Assembly: GCA_005784505.1 (NCBI GenBank)
Contig: VCAZ01000046.1
Span: 996,001 to 1,060,000 of the forward strand
Source: Bagarius yarrelli
Lineage: Eukaryota > Chordata > Actinopteri > Siluriformes > Sisoridae
Length of the DNA: 64,000 nucleotides
Direction of reading: 5' to 3'
The notes beneath the pieces are model-generated. The model saw only the letters and a list, made by a program, of their open reading frames with translations. It searched no databases and had not been told where the DNA came from. Both the position numbers and the translations under genes were made by a program. Every line of letters starts with the position of its first letter. Within the stretch, counting starts at the first letter, position 1. This document shows, one piece after another, positions 1 to 11,246 of this stretch.

Positions 1-200
1 CTTCTTGGGTAGAAAACCAACAAATGAATGTATGACATCTTTTTAAAATGCAAAGAATATTAAACAACGCCAGACTTAAATAAATAACAAATAGTTAAGA
101 GCAGTTTGATTAGGAGATCATGTGACTGCCAGGACTATGCAGTATATTGTGACTTACGGGATAAATAAGAAGGGATTCTAAGTCTGTTTTTATGTCTAAA

Positions 201-436
201 TCACAGTCTGTATCTCTGGCTCAGTGGGGAAAAATGGCCCTGGACACGGTAAGATGTCATCATGCTTGCAGGGCCCTGAGGGTAATGCTGTTGTTGGGAA
301 AAGATGTGTGAGTGTGTATGGTGCCTGCCTAGTTCTGCATGGGTGGGTATACCAGCAGGGCTGGCATGGCTAGCAGATGGCCTATTCCCTGTGGGCACTG
401 GGCTTTGGCCTGCTGCTTGGCACATTGCCCTGATGC
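201..436 (-). CDS. Candidate 3'-terminal coding exon, unidentified gene
   Basis: On the minus strand an open frame of about 75 codons ends in a TAA at 201-203. It lies in a locally GC-rich island inside AT-rich DNA. The predicted peptide is rich in His, Ser, Pro and Gln, contains a run like HHTHSHIFSQQQHYPQG and ends SPLSQRYRL, the kind of low-complexity tail seen at the end of transcription factors or channels. An AG that could act as acceptor lies near 430 (catcag), but its upstream tract is poor in pyrimidines. I do not recognise the protein. It may be the last exon of a gene whose other exons lie at higher coordinates, or a chance frame. Confidence 0.25.
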
Positions 437-1722
437 CGGTTTATGTATAGTGGTAGAGAGAAATAGTGGATGAAACGGTGCACAACACAGAGCAGGTTAA
501 GAGGTGGAGGGCATAGGGGTCATGAGTTCAAAGTGTAACAGAAAAAAGTGTAGGAGGGCCACAAATGATAGTAGTTATGACTGTCATAATAAACACCACA
601 ATGTCTTAATGTTACAGCAAATATATAAAATGCAAATTAATATCTATTACCGAAGCATACTTGAAAGTATCGACTTCTGTGAATACTAAGTATTTTAGAG
701 TTTTGCATGCCAACAGCGTGCAGCTGAAGACGACACACATCAGGAGTGAGGGATGGGATGCTACAGATGAATGCCTCTCCCCCGAGAGCAGTGCTGCCGA
801 AATGTCACCAGCACCAGCATCCCTGAGCTCACCAGAAGGTCAATAGTGACAGTGACTCTTCCAGCCTGCATCGATTTGCTTTTCGGCTTAATCATTTAGG
901 CAATTACACAGCACACTGACATTCTAATCATGCAAACGAATGCAGATTTTAAGAATTTTTTCAGAAATTCTAATGCAGCCAAGCTTTAAGATAAGTACTT
1001 TGAATAGAATCGGCACATACGTTTCCTTTAGAACAGAATAACTGGTTTTATGGCCAATAATGTATGAACGTTAATCATGGTTAAATATATAAAATAAATA
1101 CAGACCATCATACACCTATTTAGCAAAGTTGAAACAGGGTGGAGTGCAAACTTTAGGTCTGTTAATGTTAATAGACATCTTGTATTATTGCAACACATAT
1201 AACAAACAGAATTCTGTCTATTTTTGAAGCTCCTATGATGTGACTGCTATATGATTGGCTATAGAACGTCCAACACATGGAGACATGCCACAGCACTGAC
1301 TGAGCACAGATGGTACAGGACCAGCATGCTAGGCCATTCCTGTTGCCACTCATGCACACACTTTAACATGCCAAAATACACATTCCAGGGCAGGTGGCGA
1401 TCAGTGCTTCTTATGCAATACAGCAGGATAATTGCATGTATTAAATAGAGTAAGGACACTGTTGCACTTTATTGAGCCATACTGAACATCCGAACATGAA
1501 CTTACCTGAGGAACAAATTGAGTGCAAAGAAATTACAGACTTTAATGTGGTTCAGTCTCTGTGGGATTCATATTAGCCTTCAGTAAGAGAGCAGGAAATG
1601 AAACGTCATCTGGCAAAGCCGGTCAGTGAGTGCGCATGAGTATGAGTGTATGTTTGGTAAGCAGGGCATTGAGAGACGTACAGAAAATATTTCAATGAGC
1701 AACATAAAAACAGGAGCAAAAG

Positions 1723-1761
<39 letters not shown>

Positions 1762-2012
1762 TGTGTTTAATAAAATTTCATAATAGCTATTCTGATTATT
1801 TAGAAAATAAGAATAGATGGTATGTCTAATTTTGTTGGCTTTGTTTTTACGCCTAACTGCTTAAACATATTTACAGAATCGATACAGATACATTATATGG
1901 TTAAAAGTTTAAAAGTTAAAAGTTAAAAAGTAAGCACACCTTACAAGTGCACACCTGTGTCACCAAACTGTTTGTTTGGTTACATTTATCTGGCATGTCT
2001 ATATGTCAATCA
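437..2012. other. Non-coding, no gene recognised
   Basis: No exon with convincing splice sites was found. The stretch 690-850 is more GC-rich than its surroundings and is open on the plus strand, but it ends without a donor. A (GA)n tract lies at 1731-1759. Confidence 0.5.
1731..1759. repeat. (GA)n microsatellite
   Basis: Uninterrupted GA dinucleotides, followed by a short GT run. Confidence 0.95.
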
Positions 2013-2115
2013 GCATCAGCATTTATATTTATGGCATTTGGCCAAAGCTGTTTTATACAACTAAGCAATTAAGGGCCTTGCTCGGGGGCCCAGCAGTGGC
2101 AGCAAGGATTTGCCA
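2013..2115 (-). repeat. SINE fragment, reverse orientation
   Basis: It contains 'tggcatttggccaaagctg' followed by 'acaactaagcaattaaggg' and 'gggcccagcagtggcagc'. These are the tail and body of the same SINE seen in better copies at 51447-51633 and 16428-16595. The tRNA-like head is missing. Confidence 0.6.
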
Positions 2116-2652
2116 AGAAACGAATTGTATGGTGCTATACACTGTGCTGATTATATGTGACAAATAAAGACATGTACAAAAGTAAAACTACATCTGAAAT
2201 GTTCTAAAACAGATATAAATGTAATGCTAAGGTGTTTTATATTTTCAAGTATCATTTAGCTTTATTCTAGCAAATACAGTACACAGGAAAGTGAAACAAC
2301 ATTTTTCCAGGTCCATGATGCTACATAAAACAACACAAAATCACCTGAAACTGATATATAATATAGATTATTGTTCACTTTACTATCACATATGTCACAT
2401 ATTTATCTAGATAAACGATGTAATGTATATATTTAAACTGCAAAATGCAAGGCAAAGTGAAGAAAGAAAAATGTGAAAAGCTAAAAGCTGAGTGAATCAG
2501 AAATGAGTTGATGGGAAATATGTCTGACCTGCGCTTAGCCCTGAGCTGTGAGCACTAGCAAAGTGAAGAGAGATTCAGGAGACTGTGGGAATAGAACGGA
2601 CATCACACATACCGAGCTGCCCTGGGCACAAGCAGCAGCATAATCTTCCTGT

Positions 2653-2655
<3 letters not shown>

Positions 2656-2683
<28 letters not shown>
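2656..2683. repeat. (CA)n microsatellite
   Basis: Perfect CA dinucleotide run. Together with the run at 2854-2882 it creates a spurious minus-strand ORF rich in Cys and Val. Confidence 0.95.
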
Positions 2684-2688
<5 letters not shown>

Positions 2689-2851
2689 GGTTAGGTAGAC
2701 AGATCAACTGCAAATAGGAGACATGTACAGAGTGAAAAAGTGGAAGTGAAAAAAAGAGATTCTGTTTTAATATATGACTGTGAGTGACAGAGACACAGTC
2801 ACCATAAGAACAGTTATTAGTTCTAGAAATTGGTTGAATGATGAGACAGTA

Positions 2852-2853
<2 letters not shown>

Positions 2854-2882
<29 letters not shown>
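2854..2882. repeat. (CA)n microsatellite
   Basis: Perfect CA dinucleotide run. Confidence 0.95.
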
Positions 2883-2884
<2 letters not shown>

Positions 2885-3290
2885 TCCTATTCCACAGCAC
2901 ACAGCCAGAAAATGGAAACGTGAAGGTGACAGCCAAGCAGTCACTTTGAGATTACAGTTACAACGCTGGCACAGGAAACCCATTTGGGAATGAATAAAAA
3001 AATAAATAATACATGAATTCACACTTCCAATAGTGCAGTTTGGCAAGCCTCACTATTATTAGCAGCACAGTGTGTGTGTGTCAGGACCTGCTGAAAGGAT
3101 GGTGAAAGACATCTGAAGGGTGCAGTGTATGCATGCATGCACAAACACACACATACAATATCTTTTACAGCAACATACTGTAGATTTTTGAAACTCAAAT
3201 ACTGGGACTTGACTTGGCTTCACTTTTTTATTTAGGAATAAATGACAAGATCAGAATACTGTAGTTTTTCTATAAAAACTGGTGGGAATG

Positions 3291-3440
3291 GTGGGAAGTG
3301 GTGGCTCATGGTGTTGGGTTACCAACCTGAAGGTTGTGAGTTCAATTCCCAGCTCCAGCAAGCCACCACTGTTGGACCCCTGAGCAAGGCTTACATTGTA
3401 AGTCGCTCTGGATAAGGGTGTCTGTCAAATGCTGTAAATA
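3291..3440 (+). repeat. tRNA-derived SINE, near full length
   Basis: The head has tRNA-like internal promoter boxes ('gtggctcatggtgttggg' and 'ggttgtgagttcaattccc'). The body reads 'ccactgttggacccctgagc' and the tail 'taagtcgctctggataaggg' then 'tgtctgtcaaatgctgtaaa'. This head-body-tail order is typical of teleost SINEs and recurs at 34515-34690 and 42078-42245. It is not a functional tRNA gene: there is no cloverleaf 3' half. Confidence 0.8.
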
Positions 3441-4728
3441 TTAATTCTAGGTTTAAAAATGACCCTGGACTTCAACCTTAAATAAATTTATTTATTTATT
3501 TAAATTTATTTAACCTTAAATAATTTGGATTATTATTTACATTAGACATGCAGTGGGAGGATAAGGAACTAAATAAACAGCGGACACTGGCTTTAATCAT
3601 ACTTTGTCCAAGTCTTTATAATGCTAAACAGGTTTTTTAAAGAGCACTAAAGATCTAGAAAATCTTTCAAAATCGCTATGTTCTAGTGCACTATAACCAA
3701 GACAAGTGCACACTTATCACATGATTGAGGTTTAGTACTCAGACAAAGCTCTCAGACAAAACGCTCATAGACCCCTCCCATTAATTTGTCTCCAAGATGT
3801 TAGGCAGCACATGTATGTGTCTGCAGCTCTGTATTATTATACCTTTCCTCTGCTAAGTGATACCATGGACCGTTAGTGCATTAGCATAAATTATGATGAG
3901 ACGTTTAATGTAGCTCTGTGCCCTAAGATTAGACACAGCATATTTGCCTGCAACATATAGTAGTTTGTGATGGATGTAGTCCAGGCACTTTAGAGAGAGG
4001 GTTTAGGAAATATAATTAGCAACAATATGGGCAGGAGCTAATAGGTGTTACACGTTTAATGGAATGTACAGCAGTATGAGATAGCAACAGATAATGAGAA
4101 AAGCAGAAAGCAAACGTAAGTGACAATTTATCTCAGAAATTGGAGAAAAAAACGAAACAAAAAAAAGTCCTAGAGAAAAAAAAGAAAAAGCTTTAAAACA
4201 GGAAATAGGGGCCAGCCAGCCAAAAAATATGGGTAAGTTTTAGTCTCATCTAATATTCAATATTTTCTGAGTTGTAACAAATCAATAAATGAACTCAGTA
4301 AATGGGAAACGGCAGGATGACATATATTACATTAGCTTCAAATGACTACCAGACAGAAAATGAGGTCAGGTATTCAATCAGTAAAAAAAACTCAAGTTAT
4401 TTATTTCTAATCGGTGCAGACACAGAGTTCAGGGTGCAATGATGCTCAGACAAAATGGAATCCATTTACAGTACATGCACCGTGCCAAATAGCACCATTA
4501 GCTGGCAATGTAGTGTTACAGCCTAAGCATGCCAAAGCTCTTTATGATCATAAAAGTGTTTCCAATCTAAGCAGTTGTGTAGAGAAAACAGACATGGCAT
4601 AGCTGGGAACAGGAAGTGCACACCCCAAAGTCAGTAAAGGAGCAACAAGGGAGTCTGGAGAAGAGGCGCAGCTTCCGCACCATGGTAACATAGACATGCA
4701 ATCCTAAAGGAACAGCCCTTTTGAGCTA

Positions 4729-4764
<36 letters not shown>

Positions 4765-5190
4765 TTACAATGTTATATTTGGAGAGACAGAAATAAGATA
4801 AATTTCAGGTTAAATTGTACGCTAGTTACTGTATCCACAGGAAGGAAGTTAATAAAAAAAATGTCATCAACTATTACCACTCTATATAAAAGTTATAGGT
4901 GGTGTTTAAATGTGGCCATGTGTCTTTGTGGCCACAGGGTGATGAAGCGAGGTTCCACAAGGCTACGCAGCACGTTTGATTACAGATCTGTTCTCTCCAG
5001 AGTGTGATTCAATAACACAACACCGAACTAATCCATTTTTATAGGGGCCATAAAGAAGAGTTAGATAGGATCCCAGTGACCCCCAAGGATGGCTTTATCA
5101 GAAAAAGCACACTGCTTGTTAGGAGTTGGATAAATAATAATAAAGTCTCAGTCAAGTCTTCAATCATTTCATCAATGTCTCTTGTGCAAT
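3441..5190. other. Non-coding, no gene recognised
   Basis: AT-rich sequence with a (CA)n tract at 4730-4763. I see no supported exon. Confidence 0.5.
4730..4763. repeat. (CA)n microsatellite
   Basis: Perfect CA run of about 34 bases. Confidence 0.95.
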
Positions 5191-5199
5191 TCCTATTGA

Positions 5200-5480
5200 C
5201 AAATGGAACAGCAGTCATTGTAACCGTTTTGATCTGTCATTTACCCTGTTGCTGAGGTACAGGAGGAAAATTATTCCAGAAGAAAAATATGAAATTGCCA
5301 TAGCTAATTATGACCAGTATAATTCAGTGCAGTGAGTGAAATTACATTGCCGGCAGCGCTATAGCCACAGAGCCACTGATGAATAATTTATGTTGCGTAG
5401 TGAGCCAGCTCTGATGCAGGAAAGCTGTGCAGACTAAACCAGATAAGTCCAATCATGTGTAAACTCACATCGTCTTTGGT
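5200..5480. promoter_or_regulatory. Candidate conserved non-coding element
   Basis: A stretch of balanced composition with no ORF and no repeat features. It carries several TAAT/ATTA homeodomain cores and an 'agctaattatgacc' block. It resembles vertebrate non-coding enhancers, but this is judged by appearance only and no cross-species comparison was possible. Confidence 0.2.
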
Positions 5481-5566
5481 ATGTCGGCTGAGGCTAGTGA
5501 CTGACAGCTAAAGGACAAAACAGGGTGAAACAGAAAACAAAAAAAACATCTTACTTTGTTTTTTCT

Positions 5567-5570
<4 letters not shown>

Positions 5571-5600
<30 letters not shown>
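5571..5600. repeat. (CT)n microsatellite
   Basis: CT dinucleotide run in a pyrimidine-rich tract. Confidence 0.9.
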
Positions 5601-5602
<2 letters not shown>

Positions 5603-6534
5603 CTCTCTTTCTCATTGATATATTAGACCTATACTTTGCTTGTAGGAAGTCTTTCAGCCAAATTTCTATACCGCCAAATCACAGTGAGTCACAGTAAAGT
5701 CTTTGGAATATATTTTCCTCTGCATCTTACTGTCAATCTTCTGGAAATTTATTCTGACTCAGCTGATGTAGCAATACCTGGAGCAGGTACTGTGTATTTA
5801 CTAACAAGCTTTAAGCTCAGTCATAAAGTTTATGGCTTTTACAGATAACAATTTACAAAAAAAGGTTAACCCATGGAACCTTTATGTTTTGCTAATCGTA
5901 TTATATTGTTATTGTATTGGTCAAATAATCAGACTGCAGTCCAAGTCTACTTCCACTTGATCTTGGTTTAGTATGTCTACAGTATAAATAATTACATTTG
6001 TTTTCTTCCAGCTCATCGCTGTTCAAGATGCTATTATACCCCTGCCCCTGTGACCTACCTCAGAGGCTTCTAGAAAGCATGGTTTATTTATCTCCTTCTA
6101 TAAACCTGGCACAACTCCCTTTGATGGATTGCCCCTGAGGCAGCTTCTCTTGTTCCATCTCTCTGACAAAGCCCCTCAGTGCCAATGAAAAACGCACTGA
6201 CTCCAGCAGCCTGTAGGTCTCCCTTATCCTAATGATATATTACGTCTGTCTACTCACTGTGACTTAAGACCTAAAACTAGGATAGTGATGACAGGACAGG
6301 GTAAACAGTATCACTGAATTCTCTATTATGCTGACTGTAAGCAGGGTTTGATGAAGCTTAGAAATCGGTAAGCAATTTTTACTGACTGAAGCTAATTATG
6401 TAACATTATGTGGCCGATCACAGACATCATTTATTTTCAGTAACCAGTTTATCCTGATCCAGCTTTTGGTTAGAGTCAAAGCCTTTTACTTTAACACTGA
6501 AAATACGGCTGGAATAGGATGTCACAGGGCATCA

Positions 6535-6554
6535 TACACACACACACACACACA
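6535..6554. repeat. (CA)n microsatellite
   Basis: Short CA run followed by diverged CA-rich sequence. Confidence 0.85.
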
Positions 6555-7019
6555 TTTACACACTTACATTCATACACAACTGGGGCAGTTTAAAGTAGCC
6601 AATCTCTATAATGGCATATTTCTGGAAAGTGGGAGTAAATCGGACATGCCCCGAATAATTTCTAAGTTGAAGGAAGATTTAATATACATATGGATGTGTA
6701 AAAGGTTAATAGAGGGCTAGAGAATCCTACTTGTACCAGCTCCAGGTGGTAGTATTTAAAAGACTCAAGATAGGATGAAGCTATCTGGTAATTGGAAAGA
6801 AGTGCTTTTGACGGTTGGTTATATCAGTAGCTCACTTATTATATATGCTTTGATCTATTTATAAATTACTATTGAACACTGATAATATGAAGGGTGATAC
6901 AATGCCACCTCACAACTACAAGGTATACAGTTTAATTTCAATTTAGGATTATTCTCTGTGTGAAGTTATTCTGGCCATGTGTATTGTGTCAAATTGGCAT
7001 TCTATCCATGAACCGGTAA

Positions 7020-7700
7020 TGATGGCATACTCGGGTTACAATACATAAGCAAAGGTTTATTAGAAATGGTAGGCAAAAGGCAAAAACGCGGGCACAGGCA
7101 AAAATGCTCAAAAACACAGATCAGTCAAAACAGGCAAAAAGAACTGCCAATACTTTGCGACGTAGGTTTGGCATTGTCAGGTAAATATAGCTGCTAAACC
7201 AAAAGTCAGTCAGTACTCTGGTGAGGGCTTCTTCTTCTAGTAGTGCGTTTAAATTGTAACGGTTACCCGTATGCTGGTGTCCAATCAATTTCCATTAGTT
7301 GTGGGGGCAGTTGGTTTTCAGCATTGGGGTCATAGCCCAGGTGGACTGGTTTGAGGAGCGATACAGTAATTCTCTGTAATTAACATAAACTGCTAGGAGA
7401 GTTTATTTCAGTGAGTCTGGCAAAAATCTGACCATTAAGTCAATTCACCATGATGCCATGACAGAGAGGGGTCATAAACAGATAGCCAGGGATGTGCAAG
7501 AATTATATATCATAGCGGGAAAAATCGATGATGTAGAAGGAGATGGCATCTCAGTAAAATAGCCTGACCTGGAGTTGCACCGGATTCGTTTGGTGGGTGA
7601 TGCCCATGGTGGCTGTTCTTTATGAGTGGTACCACTGGCTGACTAGGAAGGTGCAGCTGGTTGCTTAAGTCTTTGTGGTTTGAGGTTCAGAGCCACTCAG
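7020..7700. mobile_element. Possible degenerate LTR-retroelement remnant
   Basis: The block 'aaggtttattagaaatggt' followed by 'aggcaaaaggcaaaaacgcg' is built like the LTRs at 10957-11246 and 13340-13636 (a TTTATT box followed by repeated 'aggcaaa'). The downstream part is GC-richer and reads like decayed minus-strand gag-type sequence. No intact frame and no second LTR were found. Confidence 0.25.
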
Positions 7701-8039
7701 TCAATCATGTTAATACATGGGAATCACACTCAGTCGATATTTGAACAGGTAAAGTCAACGATTTGTTAGAAATCAGAGAGAATTTTACCAGCATATATAC
7801 CAGCTTTTAAAAATATTTTTTTTACTGGAGATAAACCTTTTTTGTTGTCTTGGTCACCAAGAAACATGTTTCCCTGCTGTTGAGCAACACATTTGACAGC
7901 TTTTTACCAGCTTGTCTAAGGTCACTTTCCAGTCTGGAGGAAACAAATAAATCTGGAATGGGAGCATGAGCATATACTTGGAAAATTTCACCTGTTTGAG
8001 ATGCTTTAGCACCATTGTCTCCTAAGTTGATCAGCATTC

Positions 8040-8240
8040 CTGACACATCGAGAGCAAATCCAGAGCAATCATTCCCTGTGCTCTTGTTGGGAGAGCCATT
8101 AAGCCTTGTGGGTAATTATTCTGTCACTTAACCGGCAGAAACCATGAGGCTGGAATAATCAGCCCACACACTGCAATTATCATCAACACAGGAACCTATT
8201 CAGAGTGCAGACTCGCAGATCAAGACAAACCAATTTCACA
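8040..8240. promoter_or_regulatory. Candidate conserved non-coding element
   Basis: Balanced-composition block with TAAT cores ('gggtaattattctgtcactt', 'tgcaattatcatcaacac'). The adjacent minus-strand frame at 7822-8096 is open for about 90 codons and could instead be an old coding fragment. Not verified by comparison. Confidence 0.2.
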
Positions 8241-8958
8241 CAAATAGATTTTCCTGTCATACACTTTTTCCCCCCTTTTTTTCACTCTTGCTTATTCTGT
8301 CAGTCTTTCTAGGCTCACAGTGGAAAGAACAATACGTGCTAAATTATCATTCAGTACAGGGCCGTCATGTGCAGCCATAGATTTAAAATATTAATTTTCT
8401 TTTTAAATTTTTCTTTGTCCACTGGGGAAAAAAATTCAAAACATAATGTGACTATGGACAGTATTTTTCCAGAAGGTAGAGTTGGAATCTCATCCAGATT
8501 GTCTGTAACTATTTAAAACAGTGTGACAGTTTTATTGTTTTTAAATATAATATCTCATAGATGTATTTTTGTTTGTATTTTTTACTGTATAATTAAAACA
8601 ATGTTATAGACAGTATAGATTATACCAGTAAATTCTGGTATAATCTATACTATTACTGAATTTATAATAAACATTATGTTGCCAGCTTCAAGGCATTAAC
8701 CCTTTCATATTTACAAGAAATAAAAAGAATCCACATATTAACACATTCTTTACTACAGTAACTGTGTTTTATATTTTTTTAAATATCAGTTTAATCCCAA
8801 TATGCACTACTGGAGCACAGCCAGAAAAAAATAACAATGAGGTACAAGCTATTTTTGCAAAGATGTCAGTTTCACTAGGATGTCTGTCTATTACCTGTAT
8901 AATTTATTGACTGCCCCACCCAACAAATGTTTCTAATGATTTAACATGTCTACATTAC

Positions 8959-9090
8959 CCATGAAACAGCTTATCCTCCATGTGGCCTTCAACATCCACA
9001 AGCTCCACTGGTTCTCCTTCCAGCAGTGATTGTGTGGATTTTAGTACAGATGAAGTACAGTAAGTCACTGCCTGGCGCCTCTTTAGTCCC
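8959..9090 (-). CDS. Candidate internal exon, unidentified gene
   Basis: The segment is bounded on the minus strand by a good acceptor (ttgaactcccttcag) and a GTAATG donor, 132 bases apart. Exactly one frame is open throughout. It encodes a peptide beginning GLKRRQAVTYCTSSV and ending VEGHMEDKLFHG, acidic in its second half. Its phase (one base carried in) fits the two bases left by the candidate exon at 9722-9885, which lies 5' of it on this strand. I do not recognise the protein. Confidence 0.4.
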
Positions 9091-9721
9091 CTGAAGGGAG
9101 TTCAAATAAATAACTTATTTAATGTTTTACTGATTAAGGTCAATAATAATTTGTCATTAATATCAGTAGCCTAAAAGTCTACATTTTCTGATACACTGCA
9201 AAATACAATCTACAATTTAATTACTAATTATTCATTTTCTACACTAATCATAAAACACACCAAATCAACATGATACATAACTGTGATCATTTAAACCATC
9301 ATTTCAAACACACACTCACAACACATACCAAAATTTTACCAACTGCATAACCTTTAAGTAAATTGTATTTATTTTAACATTTGACATATTCAAATGAGGT
9401 AATAAATAATTGAATATGCAATTCTTAATACAACAATTTAACTTACACAAACCAGCTTATAACTTTAGCTTTGTGGATTGTTATGCATAGTTTTATTTAT
9501 AAATGAAAAGAACTATTATTTAAAAAATCGATAATAAGGCTTTTATATAATTTCATATTATATTATATTATTAATGTATAAAGAGGTCAAAATTGTTCTA
9601 AATTTAGTTCTAATAATGATAGTAAATAATTGTTTACAAAATAAGGCGGTATGAAAATAATAATTTCACAAATTCTGCGGTGTCTGCTGTTAAGTATTAA
9701 TTGAAACATTATTAAACTCAC

Positions 9722-9885
9722 TCTGTCTTCAAAAGAACACCCTCCATTTTACTTCTGACATTTCTTAGGATTAAACACATCTTGTGGGATCTACTGTTGG
9801 TAATCTGGCATCCCAATGCATAGGCAGCTTTGACAATCCCCTTGACAACACCCTCTTTCTTTCATCATCTGTATCCGTGAATGAG
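9722..9885 (-). CDS. Candidate internal exon with a frameshift, unidentified gene
   Basis: It is bounded on the minus strand by acceptor 'cattttgcactcag' and a GTGAGT donor. The first 12 codons are open in one frame (FTDTDDERKR). The rest is open in another frame (VVKGIVKAAYALGCQ ... GVLLKTE), as if a single base were missing near 9850. The second frame ends with two bases that join in phase to the exon at 8959-9090. One-base losses of this kind also occur in stra6 and sema7a here. No family is recognised; a non-coding transcript is the alternative. Confidence 0.35.
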
Positions 9886-10956
9886 CTGAGTGCAAAATGA
9901 AGGATTAGGAAACAGCAAATCTAAGAGAAAAATCTAATGAGTATAATTTTTGTTAGACAAAACTAAGACAATAAAAGTCATGTGTGAAAGAGTAAAAAAA
10001 AAGATGAAAAATGGTCCCTTAGTAAGCCATCCTTACATGTAATGCACACAAAGAACAAGGGGATGTTATCTACTGAGCTGCTAAGTGGAGCATTTTGCTA
10101 TCATTAAAGTGGTGCAAGACAAAACAAAACGGTATTATGACTGAAATCAGAAGTTATAACAATCTTATTTCTTACTTAAGGACACAATAACAAGAGCATT
10201 TTGTCATGCTCCAGTTTGTTCCACTTCAAGGTAATAGTTTCAATGTAAATGTCAATAAAGTCTTATTCTTGAGCAAAATACATTAATTAGTTCAATTTAG
10301 AAGATAAGGCATAATCTGTAATGTATGTCATAATACATAAATAGTGAAGCAGTAGTAAAGGCCAAAACATAATAAAAACCAGCTAATACATCAGGGAGAA
10401 TAATTTTACACCAAACAATGTTTAATTTTAGAATAACGTACATAAGACAATATTGTAAACTATGCTTTATGCAAGAAATATATAACTTAATAGGAGACTT
10501 AAACAATTTCTGTTATTTCTAAACTAATCACCAGAGATGTTAGCTGGCAGTCAGATCACATTAGCCTCTATACAGAAGCAGTATTCTTAAAATGCAAGAA
10601 TTACATAAAATCTCTCATTAAACGTGCAGGAAACTGAAGAAGCTCCACAGACTAAGAAAGGAGGTACTATACTATGTACTGTTTTATATTATATCATACT
10701 ATGATAGAAGCTGTAACTCAAATATGCTTGACAATCAGACAACAAATCAGATAATGCTTAAGTGACTTCTCAATGAATATTTTCAATGACAAATTTTTAT
10801 TGGGTAATGATTAACATTAAAGTTTAAACAACAACATCACAAAGAAACAAAGGAAAAAAAGTGAATCAGAAGTGAACAGTGGACTGATTTCTGTCTGTTT
10901 TATTGTAATAAAATACAGTTATTCATAAACCTGTGAAAAAAAAAAGAGGAATCCAT
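9886..10956. other. Non-coding, no gene recognised
   Basis: AT-rich sequence with no exon-like or repeat structure that I can support. Confidence 0.45.
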
Positions 10957-11246
10957 GTTGTTGAGAAAGGCTTTATTCAGACGTAGTCGTAAGGCAGGCA
11001 AAGTTGGTACACTATAAACACTTAGCAAACATAACAGAAGGTCATAGACAGAAATCGTAAAAAGAACAGAGCAAGGATCTAAACCAGTATATCAAATACA
11101 TAAGAATAACGCTTGGTAAGGTAGACTATCAAAAAATATTTTGCAACGTGGTGTCCATGATGCTAGCATATAAAGCTAGTCACTGGAAGTGGTGCTAATA
11201 TTCTGGGGAGGGCGCCCTCTGGTGGTTGGGACTTGGAATCATTTCA
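10957..11246 (-). repeat. LTR of Ty3/gypsy element (3' LTR)
   Basis: About 290 bases closely resembling 13340-13636: both share 'aggcaggcaaa', 'gagaataacgcttggtaa' (here 'aagaataacgcttggtaa'), 'gctagcatataaagctagt' and 'ggaatc'. In the element's own (minus) orientation it contains an AATAAA polyadenylation box near its end. A purine tract (minus strand, ctaggagaaggggg, about 11249-11266) lies just inside it, as expected for the polypurine tract before a 3' LTR. Confidence 0.65.

Noticed and set aside
2603..3046. 147-codon minus-strand ORF
   Set aside because: It is held open by two (CA)n tracts read as Cys-Val repeats; there is no domain, splice support or normal composition.
3291..3440. tRNA gene
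   Set aside because: A- and B-box-like sequences exist, but the segment continues into a SINE body and tail and has no cloverleaf; the same unit is dispersed through the window.
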